NCBI RefSeq assembly: GCF_964204865.1
Contig: NC_135259.1
Coordinates: forward strand, 6,210,974 to 6,274,973
From: Styela clava
Lineage: Eukaryota; Chordata; Ascidiacea; Stolidobranchia; Styelidae
Length of the DNA stretch: 64,000 bases
Direction of reading: 5' to 3'
The first letter of the stretch is position 1, and the number at the start of each line of letters is the position of its first letter. Below the pieces are notes generated by a model. It was not told the origin of the DNA. It was given only the letters and a program-made list of their open reading frames with translations, and did not search any database. Of this stretch, positions 54,156 through 64,000 are shown in pieces. The position numbers and the translations under genes are program-made.

Positions 54156-54794
54156 GCAGCATCGAGGATCCCAATATTTGCTGTGAAAAATTCTTTGATA
54201 AGTTTTCTACTGCTTGTTCTTAATCTTTTCTGTACAGAAAAAAATGAAATGGATAGACAAACATGACATTGCGCTGCGCAGGCTCAACAAAATCTATATG
54301 AATAAGCAACGAATAAATAATAAAAACAAAGATGACAAGCATAAATCACAGCATAATGAACGTGGGAATGAATATACATGCTCCACTACTCCAATTAAGG
54401 ATTTTTAATTATTGTCTGAATGTCTAAATTTGCTTTTTACAAAAGCAGTATGAAAAACGATTAATAAAGTAGGCCAATTGGTAAGATTAAGACTAAATTC
54501 ATGTCCTTCGATTGGACTCAAAGGCGGTAATACAAATTAAATGAAAACTTTTCCCAAGTGGCGCAAGGCTTGTTCGACGATACGCCACAGCCACCAAACT
54601 GAGACAAAGGCCGCTTCTCATATATCTCTTAGTAAGTAAGAATTCTCATTCACGTATTCAAATACTGTAAATTTAAAGCCATTTGTCCAGTATTTAAAGA
54701 GAAGAAACAATTTTTTGCTACAACGCAAATAGGAATATGAAATGACAAAACGATCCATAGGTCCATTTCGTGTCTAATATACAGATTTACTAAT
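54156..54794. other. Spacer before the satellite array
   Basis: AT-rich, no gene. It contains at 54744-54780 the phrase ACAAAACGATCCATAGGTCCATTTCGTGTCTAAT, also found at 2645-2675, directly outside the satellite edge. Confidence 0.4.
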
Positions 54795-57700
54795 TTACCT
54801 GTATAGTTTTCCCCTAAACGTCGTGGTGTTCTACGTCTCTTGCCTCACAATAAAAAAAAATCGCCCAAATGACCTTCTTACTCCTGGGAGTAAGTAAACT
54901 ATAAACCCTTATACACCGGACATCAAAAATCGTATAGTCTCATTGTATGCTCTACTCAATGAAATATTTGGTAAGAGGCAAAAGATTGATGCGAAGAATG
55001 AAGAGAAAGAAGCCTGAGCAACTATAAAGCCTTCTCGAAGACAGATATATATATGAAGCGTATTGTTGATCTCAAGATTGGGGTTCTTATTCTCACACTC
55101 GGTTTTTACCCTCATGCTGAGCTCGCAAAGACTCATCATTTTCTTCTCACCACGGCAATCTTTAGTAAAAACCGAAACATTTATGCGAGAGAAGAAGAGA
55201 AGCCTGAGCAACTACAGAGCCTTCGTAAAGACATATCGAGTGGATTGTTAAGCTAAGATTGTGATATTTATTCGCACGCTTGTCTTCTCATTACTTTTAT
55301 TTGAGATTAATTCGATTTCATTAATTGTCTCATGTTTATTAAAACGATTAGATTGATTATTATTGATTTTCTAATAACTCAATCAAAAATAATTGAATAC
55401 TGAATACCCCCCCCCCCCTAAAAATCGTGGTGTTCCAGGTCTCTTAATTCATAAAGGATGTGAACACAAATTAGCATCCAACAGACCTTTCTGATCTAGA
55501 GAATAAGTAAACCAAGAACCCACCGCATGCTCGGCTTCAAAATTCGCAAAGACTCATTGTATGCTTCTCTCCACGGAAATCTTTAGTAAAAGGCGAAAGA
55601 TTTATGCGAAAAATGAAGAGAAGCCTGAGTAACTAGAGAGCCTTCGTAAAATCATATAAAGTGGATTGTTAGGCTTCAGATTGTGATTTTTATCCGCGCG
55701 CTTGTTTTCACATTAATTTATTTCTTTTGAGAATATTTCGATTTCATTGGTTGTCTCATGTTTACTAAAACATTTTTAATATTATTATCCATTTTCTAAT
55801 AACTCAAAGATAATTGAAAACTGATTATTTCTCCCGTAAAGTCGTGGTGTTCCAGGTCCATTAATTCATAAAAGAATAAAAGTTGTGAACACAAATTAGC
55901 ATTCAACAGACCTTTCTGATCTAGAGTATGAGTAAATCATGAACCCAGTACATGATGGGCTTTAAAAATCGCAAAGACTCATTGTATGCTCCTCACCATG
56001 GAAATCTTTAGTAAAAGGCGAAAGATTTATGCGAAAAATGAAGAGAAGCCTGAGTAACTAGAGAGCCTGCGTAAAATCATATAAAGTGGATTGTTTGGCT
56101 CCAGATTGTGATTTTTATCCGCGCGCTTGTTTTCACATTAATTTATTTCTTTTGAGAATATTTCGATTTCATTGGTTGTCTCATGTTTACTAAAACATTT
56201 TTATTATCATTATCCATTTTCTAATAACTCAAAGATAATTGAAAACTGAATAGTTCTCCCGTAAAGTCGTGGTGTTCCAGGTCTATTAATTCATGAAAGA
56301 ATAAAAGTTGTGAACACAAAATAGCATTCAACAGACCTTTCTGATCTAGAGTATAAGTAAATCATGAACCCAGTACATGATGGGCTTTAAAAATCGCAAA
56401 GATTCATTGTATGCTCCTCTCCACGGAAATCTTTAGTAAAAGGCGAAAGATTTATGCGAAAAATGAAGAGAAACCTGAGTAACTAGAGAGCCTTCGTAAA
56501 ATCATATAAAGAGGATTGTTAGGCTCCAGATTGTGATTGTTATCCGCGCGCTTGTTTTCACATTAATTTATTTCTTTTGAGAATATTTCGATTTTATTGG
56601 TTGTCTCATGTTTACTAAAACGCATTTTTTTATTATTATCCTTTTTCTTATAACTCAAAGTTAATTGAATTCTCCTTTGAAATCGTGGTGTTCCAGGTCT
56701 ATTAATTAATAAAAGAATAAAAGTTGTGAGCTCAAATTAACATTCAACAGACCTTTCTGATCTAGAGTATAAGTAAATAATGAACCCAGTACATGCTGGG
56801 CTTTAAATATCGCAAAGACCCATTGTATGCTCTTCTCCACGGGAATCTTTAATAAAAGGTGAAAGATTTATGCGAAAAATGAAGAGAAGCCTGAGTAACT
56901 AAAGAGCCTTCGTAAAGAACTATCAAGTGGATTGTTCGGCTCCAGATTGTGATTTTTATCCGCGCGCTTGTTTTCACATTAATTTATTTCTTTTGAGAAT
57001 ATTTCGATTGCATTGGTTGTCTTATGTTTACTAAAACATTTTTTTTATTATTATCCACTTTCTAATAACTCAAAGTTAATGGAAAACTGAACAGTTCTCC
57101 CGTAAAGTCGTGGTGTTCCAAGTCTATTAATTCATAAAAGAATAAAAATTGTGAACACAAATTAGCATTCAACAGAACTTTCTGACCTAGAGTATAAGTA
57201 AATCATGATGCTGGGCTTTAAAAATCGCAAAGACTCATTGTGTGCTCCTCTCCACGGAAACCTTTAGTAAAAGGCGAAAGATTTATGCGAAAAATGAAGA
57301 GAAGCCTGAGTAACTAAAGAGCCTTCGTAAAAAACTATCAAGTGGATTGTTCGGCTCCAGATTGTGATTTTTATCCGCGCGCTTGTTTTCACATTAATTT
57401 ATTTCTTTTGTGAATATTTCGATTTCATTGGTTGTCTTATGTTTACTAAAACATTTTTTTTTATTATTATCCATCTTCTAATAACTCAAAGTTAATTGAA
57501 AACTGAATAGTTCTCCCGTAAAGTCGTGGTGTTCCAGGTCTATTAATTCATGAAAGAATAAAAGTTGTGAACACAAAATAGCATTCAACAGACCTTTCTG
57601 ATCTAGAGTATAAGTAAATCATGAACCCAGTACATGATGGGCTTTAAAAATCGCAAAGATTCATTGTATGCTCCTCTCCACGGAAATCTTTAGTAAAAGG

Positions 57701-60700
57701 CGAAAGATTTATGCGAAAAATGAAGAGAAACCTGAGTAACTAGAGAGCCTTCGTAAAATCATATAAAGAGGATTGTTAGGCTCCAGATTGTGATTGTTAT
57801 CCGCGCGCTTGTTTTCACATTAATTTATTTCTTTTGAGAATATTTCGATTTTATTGGTTGTCTCATGTTTACTAAAACGCATTTTTTTATTATTATCCTT
57901 TTTCTTATAACTCAAAGTTAATTGAATTCTCCTTTGAAATCGTGGTGTTCCAGGTCTATTAATTAATAAAAGAATAAAAGTTGTGAGCTCAAATTAACAT
58001 TCAACAGACCTTTCTGATCTAGAGTATAAGTAAATAATGAACCCAGTACATGCTGGGCTTTAAATATCGCAAAGACCCATTGTATGCTCTTCTCCACGGG
58101 AATCTTTAATAAAAGGTGAAAGATTTATGCGAAAAATGAAGAGAAGCCTGAGTAACTAAAGAGCCTTCGTAAAGAACTATCAAGTGGATTGTTCGGCTCC
58201 AGATTGTGATTTTTATCCGCGCGCTTGTTTTCACATTAATTTATTTCTTTTGAGAATATTTCGATTGCATTGGTTGTCTTATGTTTACTAAAACATTTTT
58301 TTTATTATTATCCACTTTCTAATAACTCAAAGTTAATGGAAAACTGAACAGTTCTCCCGTAAAGTCGTGGTGTTCCAAGTCTATTAATTCATAAAAGAAT
58401 AAAAATTGTGAACACAAATTAGCATTCAACAGAACTTTCTGACCTAGAGTATAAGTAAATCATGATGCTGGGCTTTAAAAATCGCAAAGACTCATTGTGT
58501 GCTCCTCTCCACGGAAACCTTTAGTAAAAGGCGAAAGATTTATGCGAAAAATGAAGAGAAGCCTGAGTAACTAAAGAGCCTTCGTAAAAAACTATCAAGT
58601 GGATTGTTCGGCTCCAGATTGTGATTTTTATCCGCGCGCTTGTTTTCACATTAATTTATTTCTTTTGTGAATATTTCGATTTCATTGGTTGTCTTATGTT
58701 TACTAAAACATTTTTTTTTATTATTATCCATCTTCTAATAACTCAAAGTTAATTGAAAACTGAATAGTTCTCCCGTATAGTCGTGGTGTTCCAGGTCTAT
58801 TAATTCATAAAAGAATAAAAGTTGTGAACACAAAATAGCATTCAACAGACCTTTCTGATCTAGAGTATGAGTAAATCATGAACCCAGTACATGATGGGCT
58901 TTAAAAATCGCAAAGACTCATTGTATGCTCCTCTCCACGGAAATCTTTAGTAAAAGGCGAAAGATTTATGCGAAAAATGAAGAGAAACCTGAGTAACTAG
59001 AGAGCCTTCGTAAAATCATATAAAGAGGATTGTTAGGCTCCAGATTGTGATTGTTATCCGCGCGCTTGTTTTCACATTAATTTATTTCTTTTGAGAATAT
59101 TTCGATTTTATTGGTTGTCTCATGTTTACTAAAACGCATTTTTTTATTATTATCCTTTTTCTTATAACTCAAAGTTAATTGAATTCTCCTTTGAAATCGT
59201 GGTGTTCCAGGTCAATTAATTAATAAAAGAATAAAAGTTGTGAGCTCAAATTAACATTCAACAGACCTTTCTGATCTAGAGTATAAGTAAATAATGAACC
59301 CAGTACATGCTGGGCTTTAAATATCGCAAAGACCCATTGTATGCTCTTCTCCACGGGAATCTTTAATAAAAGGTGAAAGATTTATGCGAAAAATGAAGAG
59401 AAGCCTGAGTAACTAAAGAGCCTTCGTAAAGAACTATCAAGTGGATTGTTCGGCTCCAGATTGTGATTTTTATCCGCGCGCTTGTTTTCACATTAATTTA
59501 TTTTTTTTGAGAATATTTCGATTGCATTGGTTGTCTTATGTTTACTAAAACATTTTTTTTATTATTATCCACTTTCTAATAACTCAAAGTTAATGGAAAA
59601 CTGAACAGTTCTCCCGTAAAGTCGTGGTGTTCCAAGTCTATTAATTCATAAAAGAATAAAAATTGTGAACACAAATTAGCATTCAACAGAACTTTCTGAC
59701 CTAGAGTATAAGTAAATCATGATGCTGGGCTTTAAAAATCGCAAAGACTCATTGTGTGCTCCTCTCCACGGAAACCTTTAGTAAAAGGCGAAAGATTTAT
59801 GCGAAAAATGAAGAGAAGCCTGAGTAACTAAAGAGCCTTCGTGAAAAAAATATCAAGTGGATTGTTCGGCTCCAGATTGTGATTTTTATCCGCGCGCTTG
59901 TTTTCACATTAATTTATTTCTTTTGTGAATATTTCGATTTCATTGGTTGTCTTATGTTTACTAAAACATTTTTTTTTATTATTATCCATCTTCTAATAAC
60001 TCAAAGTTAATTGAAAACTGAATAGTTCTCCCGTATAGTCGTGGTGTTCCAGGTCTATTAATTCATAAAAGAATAAAAGTTGTGAACACAAATTAGCATT
60101 CAACAGACCTTTCTGATCTAGAGTATAAGTAAATCATGAACCCAGTACATGCTGGGCTTTAAAAATCGCAAAGACTCATTGTATTCTACTCTCCACGGAA
60201 ATCTTTAGTAAAAGGCGAAAGATTTATGCGAAAAATGAAGAAAAGCCTGAGTAACCTTTGTAAAGACATATCAAGTGGATTGTTAAGCTCCAGATTGTGA
60301 TTTTTATTCGCGCGCTTGAGTTCACATTAGTTTTTTTTATTTTAGATTAACTCTATTTCATTTATTGCCTCATGTTTACTAAAACAATTAGATTTATTAT
60401 TACTAATTTTCTAATACCTAAATCAAAGTTACCTCAAAACTTAATAGTTCCCCCCAAAAAGTCGCGGTGTTCCAGGCCTATTAATTCATAAAAGAATAAA
60501 ATTTGTGAACACAAATTAGCATTCAACAGACCTTTCTGACCTAGAGTATAAGTAAATCATGATCCCAGTACATACTGGGCTTTAAAAATCGCAAAGACTC
60601 ATTGTATGCTCCTCTCCACGGAAATCTTTAGTAAAAGGCGGAAGATTTATGCGAAAAATGAAGAGAAGCCTGAGTAACTAGAGAACCTTCTTAAAGACAT

Positions 60701-63700
60701 ATCAAGTGGATTGTTATGCTTCAGATTGTGATTTTTATTCGCGCGCTTGTGTTCACATTAGTTTATTTTATTTTAGATTAACTCTATTTCATTTATTGCC
60801 TCATGTTTACTAAAACAATTAGATTTATTATTACTAATTTTCTAATATCTAAATCAAAGTTACTTTAAAACTGAATAGTTCCCCCTAAAAAGTCGCGGTG
60901 TTCCCGGCCTATTAATTCATGAAAGAATAAAAGTTGTGAACACAAATTAGCATTCAACAGACCTTTCTGATCCAGAGTATAAGTAAATCACGAACCCAGT
61001 ACATGCAGGGCTATAAAAATCGCAAAGACTCATTGTATGCTCCTCTCCACGGAAATCTTTAGTAAAAGGCGAAAGATTTATGCGAAAAATGAAGAGAAGC
61101 CTGAGTAACTGGAGAGCCTTCGTAAAATCATATAAAGTGGACTGTTAGGCTCCAGATTGTGATTTTTATCCGCGCGCTTGTTTTCACATTAATTTATATT
61201 TTTTGAGAATATTTCGATTTCATTGGTCGTCTCATGTTTACTAACACATTTTTTTTTATTATTATCCATCTTCTAATAACTCAAAGTTGATTGAATACTG
61301 AATAGTTCTCCCGTAAAGTCGTGGTGTTCCAGGTCTATTAATTCATAAAAAAAGAAAAGTTGTGAACACAAATTAGCATTCAACAGACCTTTCTGATTTA
61401 GAGTATGAGTAAATCATGAACCCAGTACATGCTGGGCTCTAAAAATCGCAAAGACTCATTGTGTGCTCCTCTCCACGGAAATCTTTAGTTAAAGGCGAAA
61501 GATTTATGCGAAAAATGAAGAGAGGCCTGAGTAACTAAAGAGCCTTCATAAAAAACTATCAAGTGGATTGTTCGGCTCCAGATTGTGATTTTAATCCGCA
61601 TGCTTGTTTTCACATTAATTTATTTCTTTTGTGAATATTTCGATTTCATTGGTTGTCTTATGTTTACTAAAACATTTTTTTTATTATTATCCATCTTCTA
61701 ATAACTCAAAGTTAATTGAAAACTGAATAGTTCTCCCGTAAAGTCGTGGTGTTCCAGGTCTATTAATTCATAAAAGAATATAAGTTGTGAACACAAATTA
61801 GCATTCAAAAGAACTTTCTGATCTAGAGTATAAGTAAATCATGAACCCAGTACATGCTGGGCTTAAAAAATCGCAAAGACTCATTGTATTCTACTCTCCA
61901 CGGAAATCTTTAGTAAAAGGCGAAAGATTTATGCGAAAAATGAAGAAAAGCCTGAGTAACCTTTGTAAAGACATATCTAGTGGATTGTTAAGCTCCAGAT
62001 TGTGATTTTTATTTGCGCGCTTGTGTTCACATTATTTTTTTTTATTTTAGATAATTGCCTCATGTTTACTAAAACAATTAGATTTATTATTACTAATTTT
62101 CTAATACCTAAATCAAAGTTACCTCAAAACTGAATAGTTCCCCCCAAAAAGTCGCGGTGTTCCCGGCCTACTAATTCATAAAAAAATAAAATTTGTGAAC
62201 ACAAATTAGCATTCAACAGACCTTTCTGATCTAGAGTATAAGTAAATCATGAACCCAGTACATACTGGGCTTTAAGAATCGCAAAGACTCATTGTATGCT
62301 CCTCTCCACGGAAATCTTTAGTAAAAGGCGAAAGATTTATGCGAAAAATGAAGAGAAGCCTGAGTAACTAGAGAGCCTTCGTAAAATCATATAAAGTGAA
62401 TTGTTAGGCTCCAGCTTGTGATTTTTATCCGCGCGCTTGTTTTCACATTAATTTATTTCTTTTGAGAATATTTCGATTTCATTGGTCGTTTCATGTTTAC
62501 TGAAACATTTTTTTTTACTATTATCCATTTTGTAATAACTCAAAGTTAATTGAAAACTGAATAGTTCTCCCGTAAAGTCGTGGTGTTCCAGGTCTATTAA
62601 TTCATAAAAAAAGAAAAGCTGTGAACACAAATTAGCATTCAACAGACCTTTCTGATCTAGAGTATGAGTAAATCATGAACCCAGTACATGCTGGGCTCTA
62701 AAAATTGCAAAGACTCATTGTATGCTCCTCTCCACGGAAATCTTTAGTGAAAGGCGAAAGATTTATGCGAAAAATGAAGAGAAGCCTGAGTAGCTAGAGA
62801 GCCTACGTAAAATCATATAAAGTGGATTGTTAGGCTCCAGATTGTGATTTTTATCCGCGCGCTTGTTTTCACATTAATTTATTTTTTTTGAGAATATTTC
62901 GATTTCATTGGTCGTCTCATGTTTACTAACATATTTTTTTTTATTATAATCCATTTTCTAATAACTCAAAGTTAATTGAAAACTGAATAGTTCTCCCGTA
63001 AAGTCGTGGTGTTCCAGGTCTATTAATTCATAAAAGAAGAAAAGTTGTGAACACAAATTAGTATTCAACAGACCTTTCTGATCTAGAGTATGAGTAAATC
63101 ATGAACCCAGTAAATGCTGGGCTTTAAAAATCGCAAATACTCATTGTATGCTCTTCTCCACGGAAATCTTTAGTAAAAGGCGAAAGATTTATGCGAAAAA
63201 TGTAGAGAAGCCTGAGTAAATAGAGAACTTTCGTAAAGACATATCAAGTGGATTGTTAAGCTCCAGATTGTGATTTTTTATTCGCGCGCTTGTGTTCACA
63301 TTATTTTATTTTATTTTAGATTAACTCTATTTCATTTATTGCCTCATGTTTACTAAAACAATTAGATTTATTATTACTAATTTTCTAATATCTAAATCAA
63401 AGTTACTTTAAAACTGAATAGTTCCCCCCAAAAAGTCGCGGTGTTCCCGGCCTATTAATTCATGAAAGAATAAAAGTTGTGAACACAAATTAGCATTCAA
63501 CAGACCTTTCTGATCTAGAGTATAAGTAAATCATAAACCCAGTACATTATGGGCTTTAAAAATCGCAAAGACTCATTGTATGCTCCTCTCCACGGAAATC
63601 TTTAGTAAAAGTCGAAAGATTTATGCGAAAATTGAAGAGAAGCCTGAGTAACTAAAGATCCTTCGTAAAGAACTATCAAGTTGATTGTTCGGCTCCAGAT

Positions 63701-64000
63701 TGTGATTTTTATCCGCGCGCTTGTTTTCATATTAATTTATTTCTTTTAAAAATATTTCGATTTCATTGGTTGTCTCATGTTTACTAAAACATTTTTATTA
63801 ATATTATCCATTTTCTAATAACCCAAAGATAATTGAAAACTGAATAGTTCTCCCGTAAAGTCGTGGTGTTCCAGGTCTATTAATTCATAAAATAATAAAA
63901 GTTGTGAACACAAATTAGCATTCAACAGAACTTTATGATCTAGAGTATGAGTAAATCATGAACCCAGTACATGATGGGCTTTAAAAATCGCGCAAAGACT
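54795..64000. repeat. Satellite array, monomer about 416-432 bp, running off the right edge
   Basis: The landmark TCGTGGTGTTCC (or TCGCGGTGTTCC) recurs at 54820, 55425, 55842, 56267, 56683, 57108, 57524, 57940, 58365, 58781, 59197, 59622, 60039, 60462, 60893, 61319, 61744, 62152, 62578, 63004, 63436 and 63861. That is about 22 head-to-tail monomers. The first units (before 55425) are the most diverged, as expected at an array edge. Two subfamilies are visible. One has GTCGTGGTGTTCCAGG, the other GTCGCGGTGTTCCCGG with a TTAGATTTATTATTACTAAT segment. Each monomer holds a conserved AAATCTTT...AAAGATTT inverted repeat and CCCAGTACATGCTGGG. It contains no gene. Confidence 0.95.
56267..60038. repeat. 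Higher-order repeat, 1,257-bp period (three monomers), three copies
   Basis: Within the satellite, monomer lengths cycle 416, 425, 416. The variant monomer lacking AAAACTGAATAG (TTAATTGAATTCTCCTTTGAAATCG) occurs with its landmark at 56683, 57940 and 59197, exactly 1,257 bp apart. Other private variants (GAGGATTGTTAGG, TGATGCTGGGC, ACCTTTAGTAAAAGG) repeat with the same period. Copies differ at only a few bases, far less than adjacent monomers do. The trimer was therefore amplified recently as a unit. Confidence 0.88.

Noticed and set aside
55053-55256. Open frames of 60-67 codons at the satellite edge
   Set aside because: The same positions are broken by stops in the other monomers, so the frames are chance products of edge divergence.
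54795-64000. CRISPR-like or gene-family reading of the regular repeats
   Set aside because: The unit is over 400 bp with no unique spacers and no conserved frame, in a eukaryotic context; it is a satellite.

Overview
The window is eukaryotic and comes from an animal. It is AT-rich, its genes are cut by GT-AG introns, its promoters are TATA/CRE-like, and it carries many degenerate DNA transposons. The two host genes resemble deuterostome (vertebrate-type) proteins, and the compact layout with many short exons fits an invertebrate deuterostome. An ascidian is my best guess, but nothing in the sequence proves it.

Layout. 1-8.6 kb: no convincing complete gene. There is a CpG-rich patch near the left edge and three hAT-type transposon insertions with 8-bp target duplications, one of them with a further hAT element nested inside. 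8.66-10.54 kb (+): a small three-exon gene for a 152-aa TP53INP/DOR-like autophagy and nuclear regulator. It has a TATA box and an overlapping CRE/CLEAR-type site. 13.36-15.17 kb: a piggyBac-type element with terminal inverted repeats. It has lost the transposase core but keeps an open two-exon gene on the minus strand, joining an acidic N-terminus to the C-terminal cysteine-rich domain. 15.58-16.55 kb: a hAT-type element with a perfect 8-bp duplication.

18.88-49.42 kb (+): one large gene whose 35 coding exons I could join in frame (5,247 nt, 1,748 aa). It is ZSWIM8 (EBAX-1/Dora), the substrate receptor of the cullin-RING ubiquitin ligase that drives target-directed microRNA degradation through Argonaute turnover. 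Its introns hold hAT-like, Tc1/mariner-like and GGTACTCC-family MITEs and tRNA-derived SINE copies.

49.4-54.8 kb: the ZSWIM8 3' UTR, a SINE copy, a perfect 57-bp inverted repeat with hammerhead-ribozyme-like boxes in its loop, and a fold-back MITE. From about 54.8 kb to the right edge: a satellite array with a monomer of about 416-432 bp. A three-monomer, 1,257-bp higher-order repeat occupies about 56.27-60.04 kb.

The two host genes lie head to tail on the + strand and need not be functionally linked, although both act in regulated turnover (autophagy; ubiquitin-driven Argonaute decay). The most unusual items are the core-deleted piggyBac gene, the hairpin with hammerhead-like boxes, the higher-order satellite, and the CRE/CLEAR promoter of the DOR-like gene.
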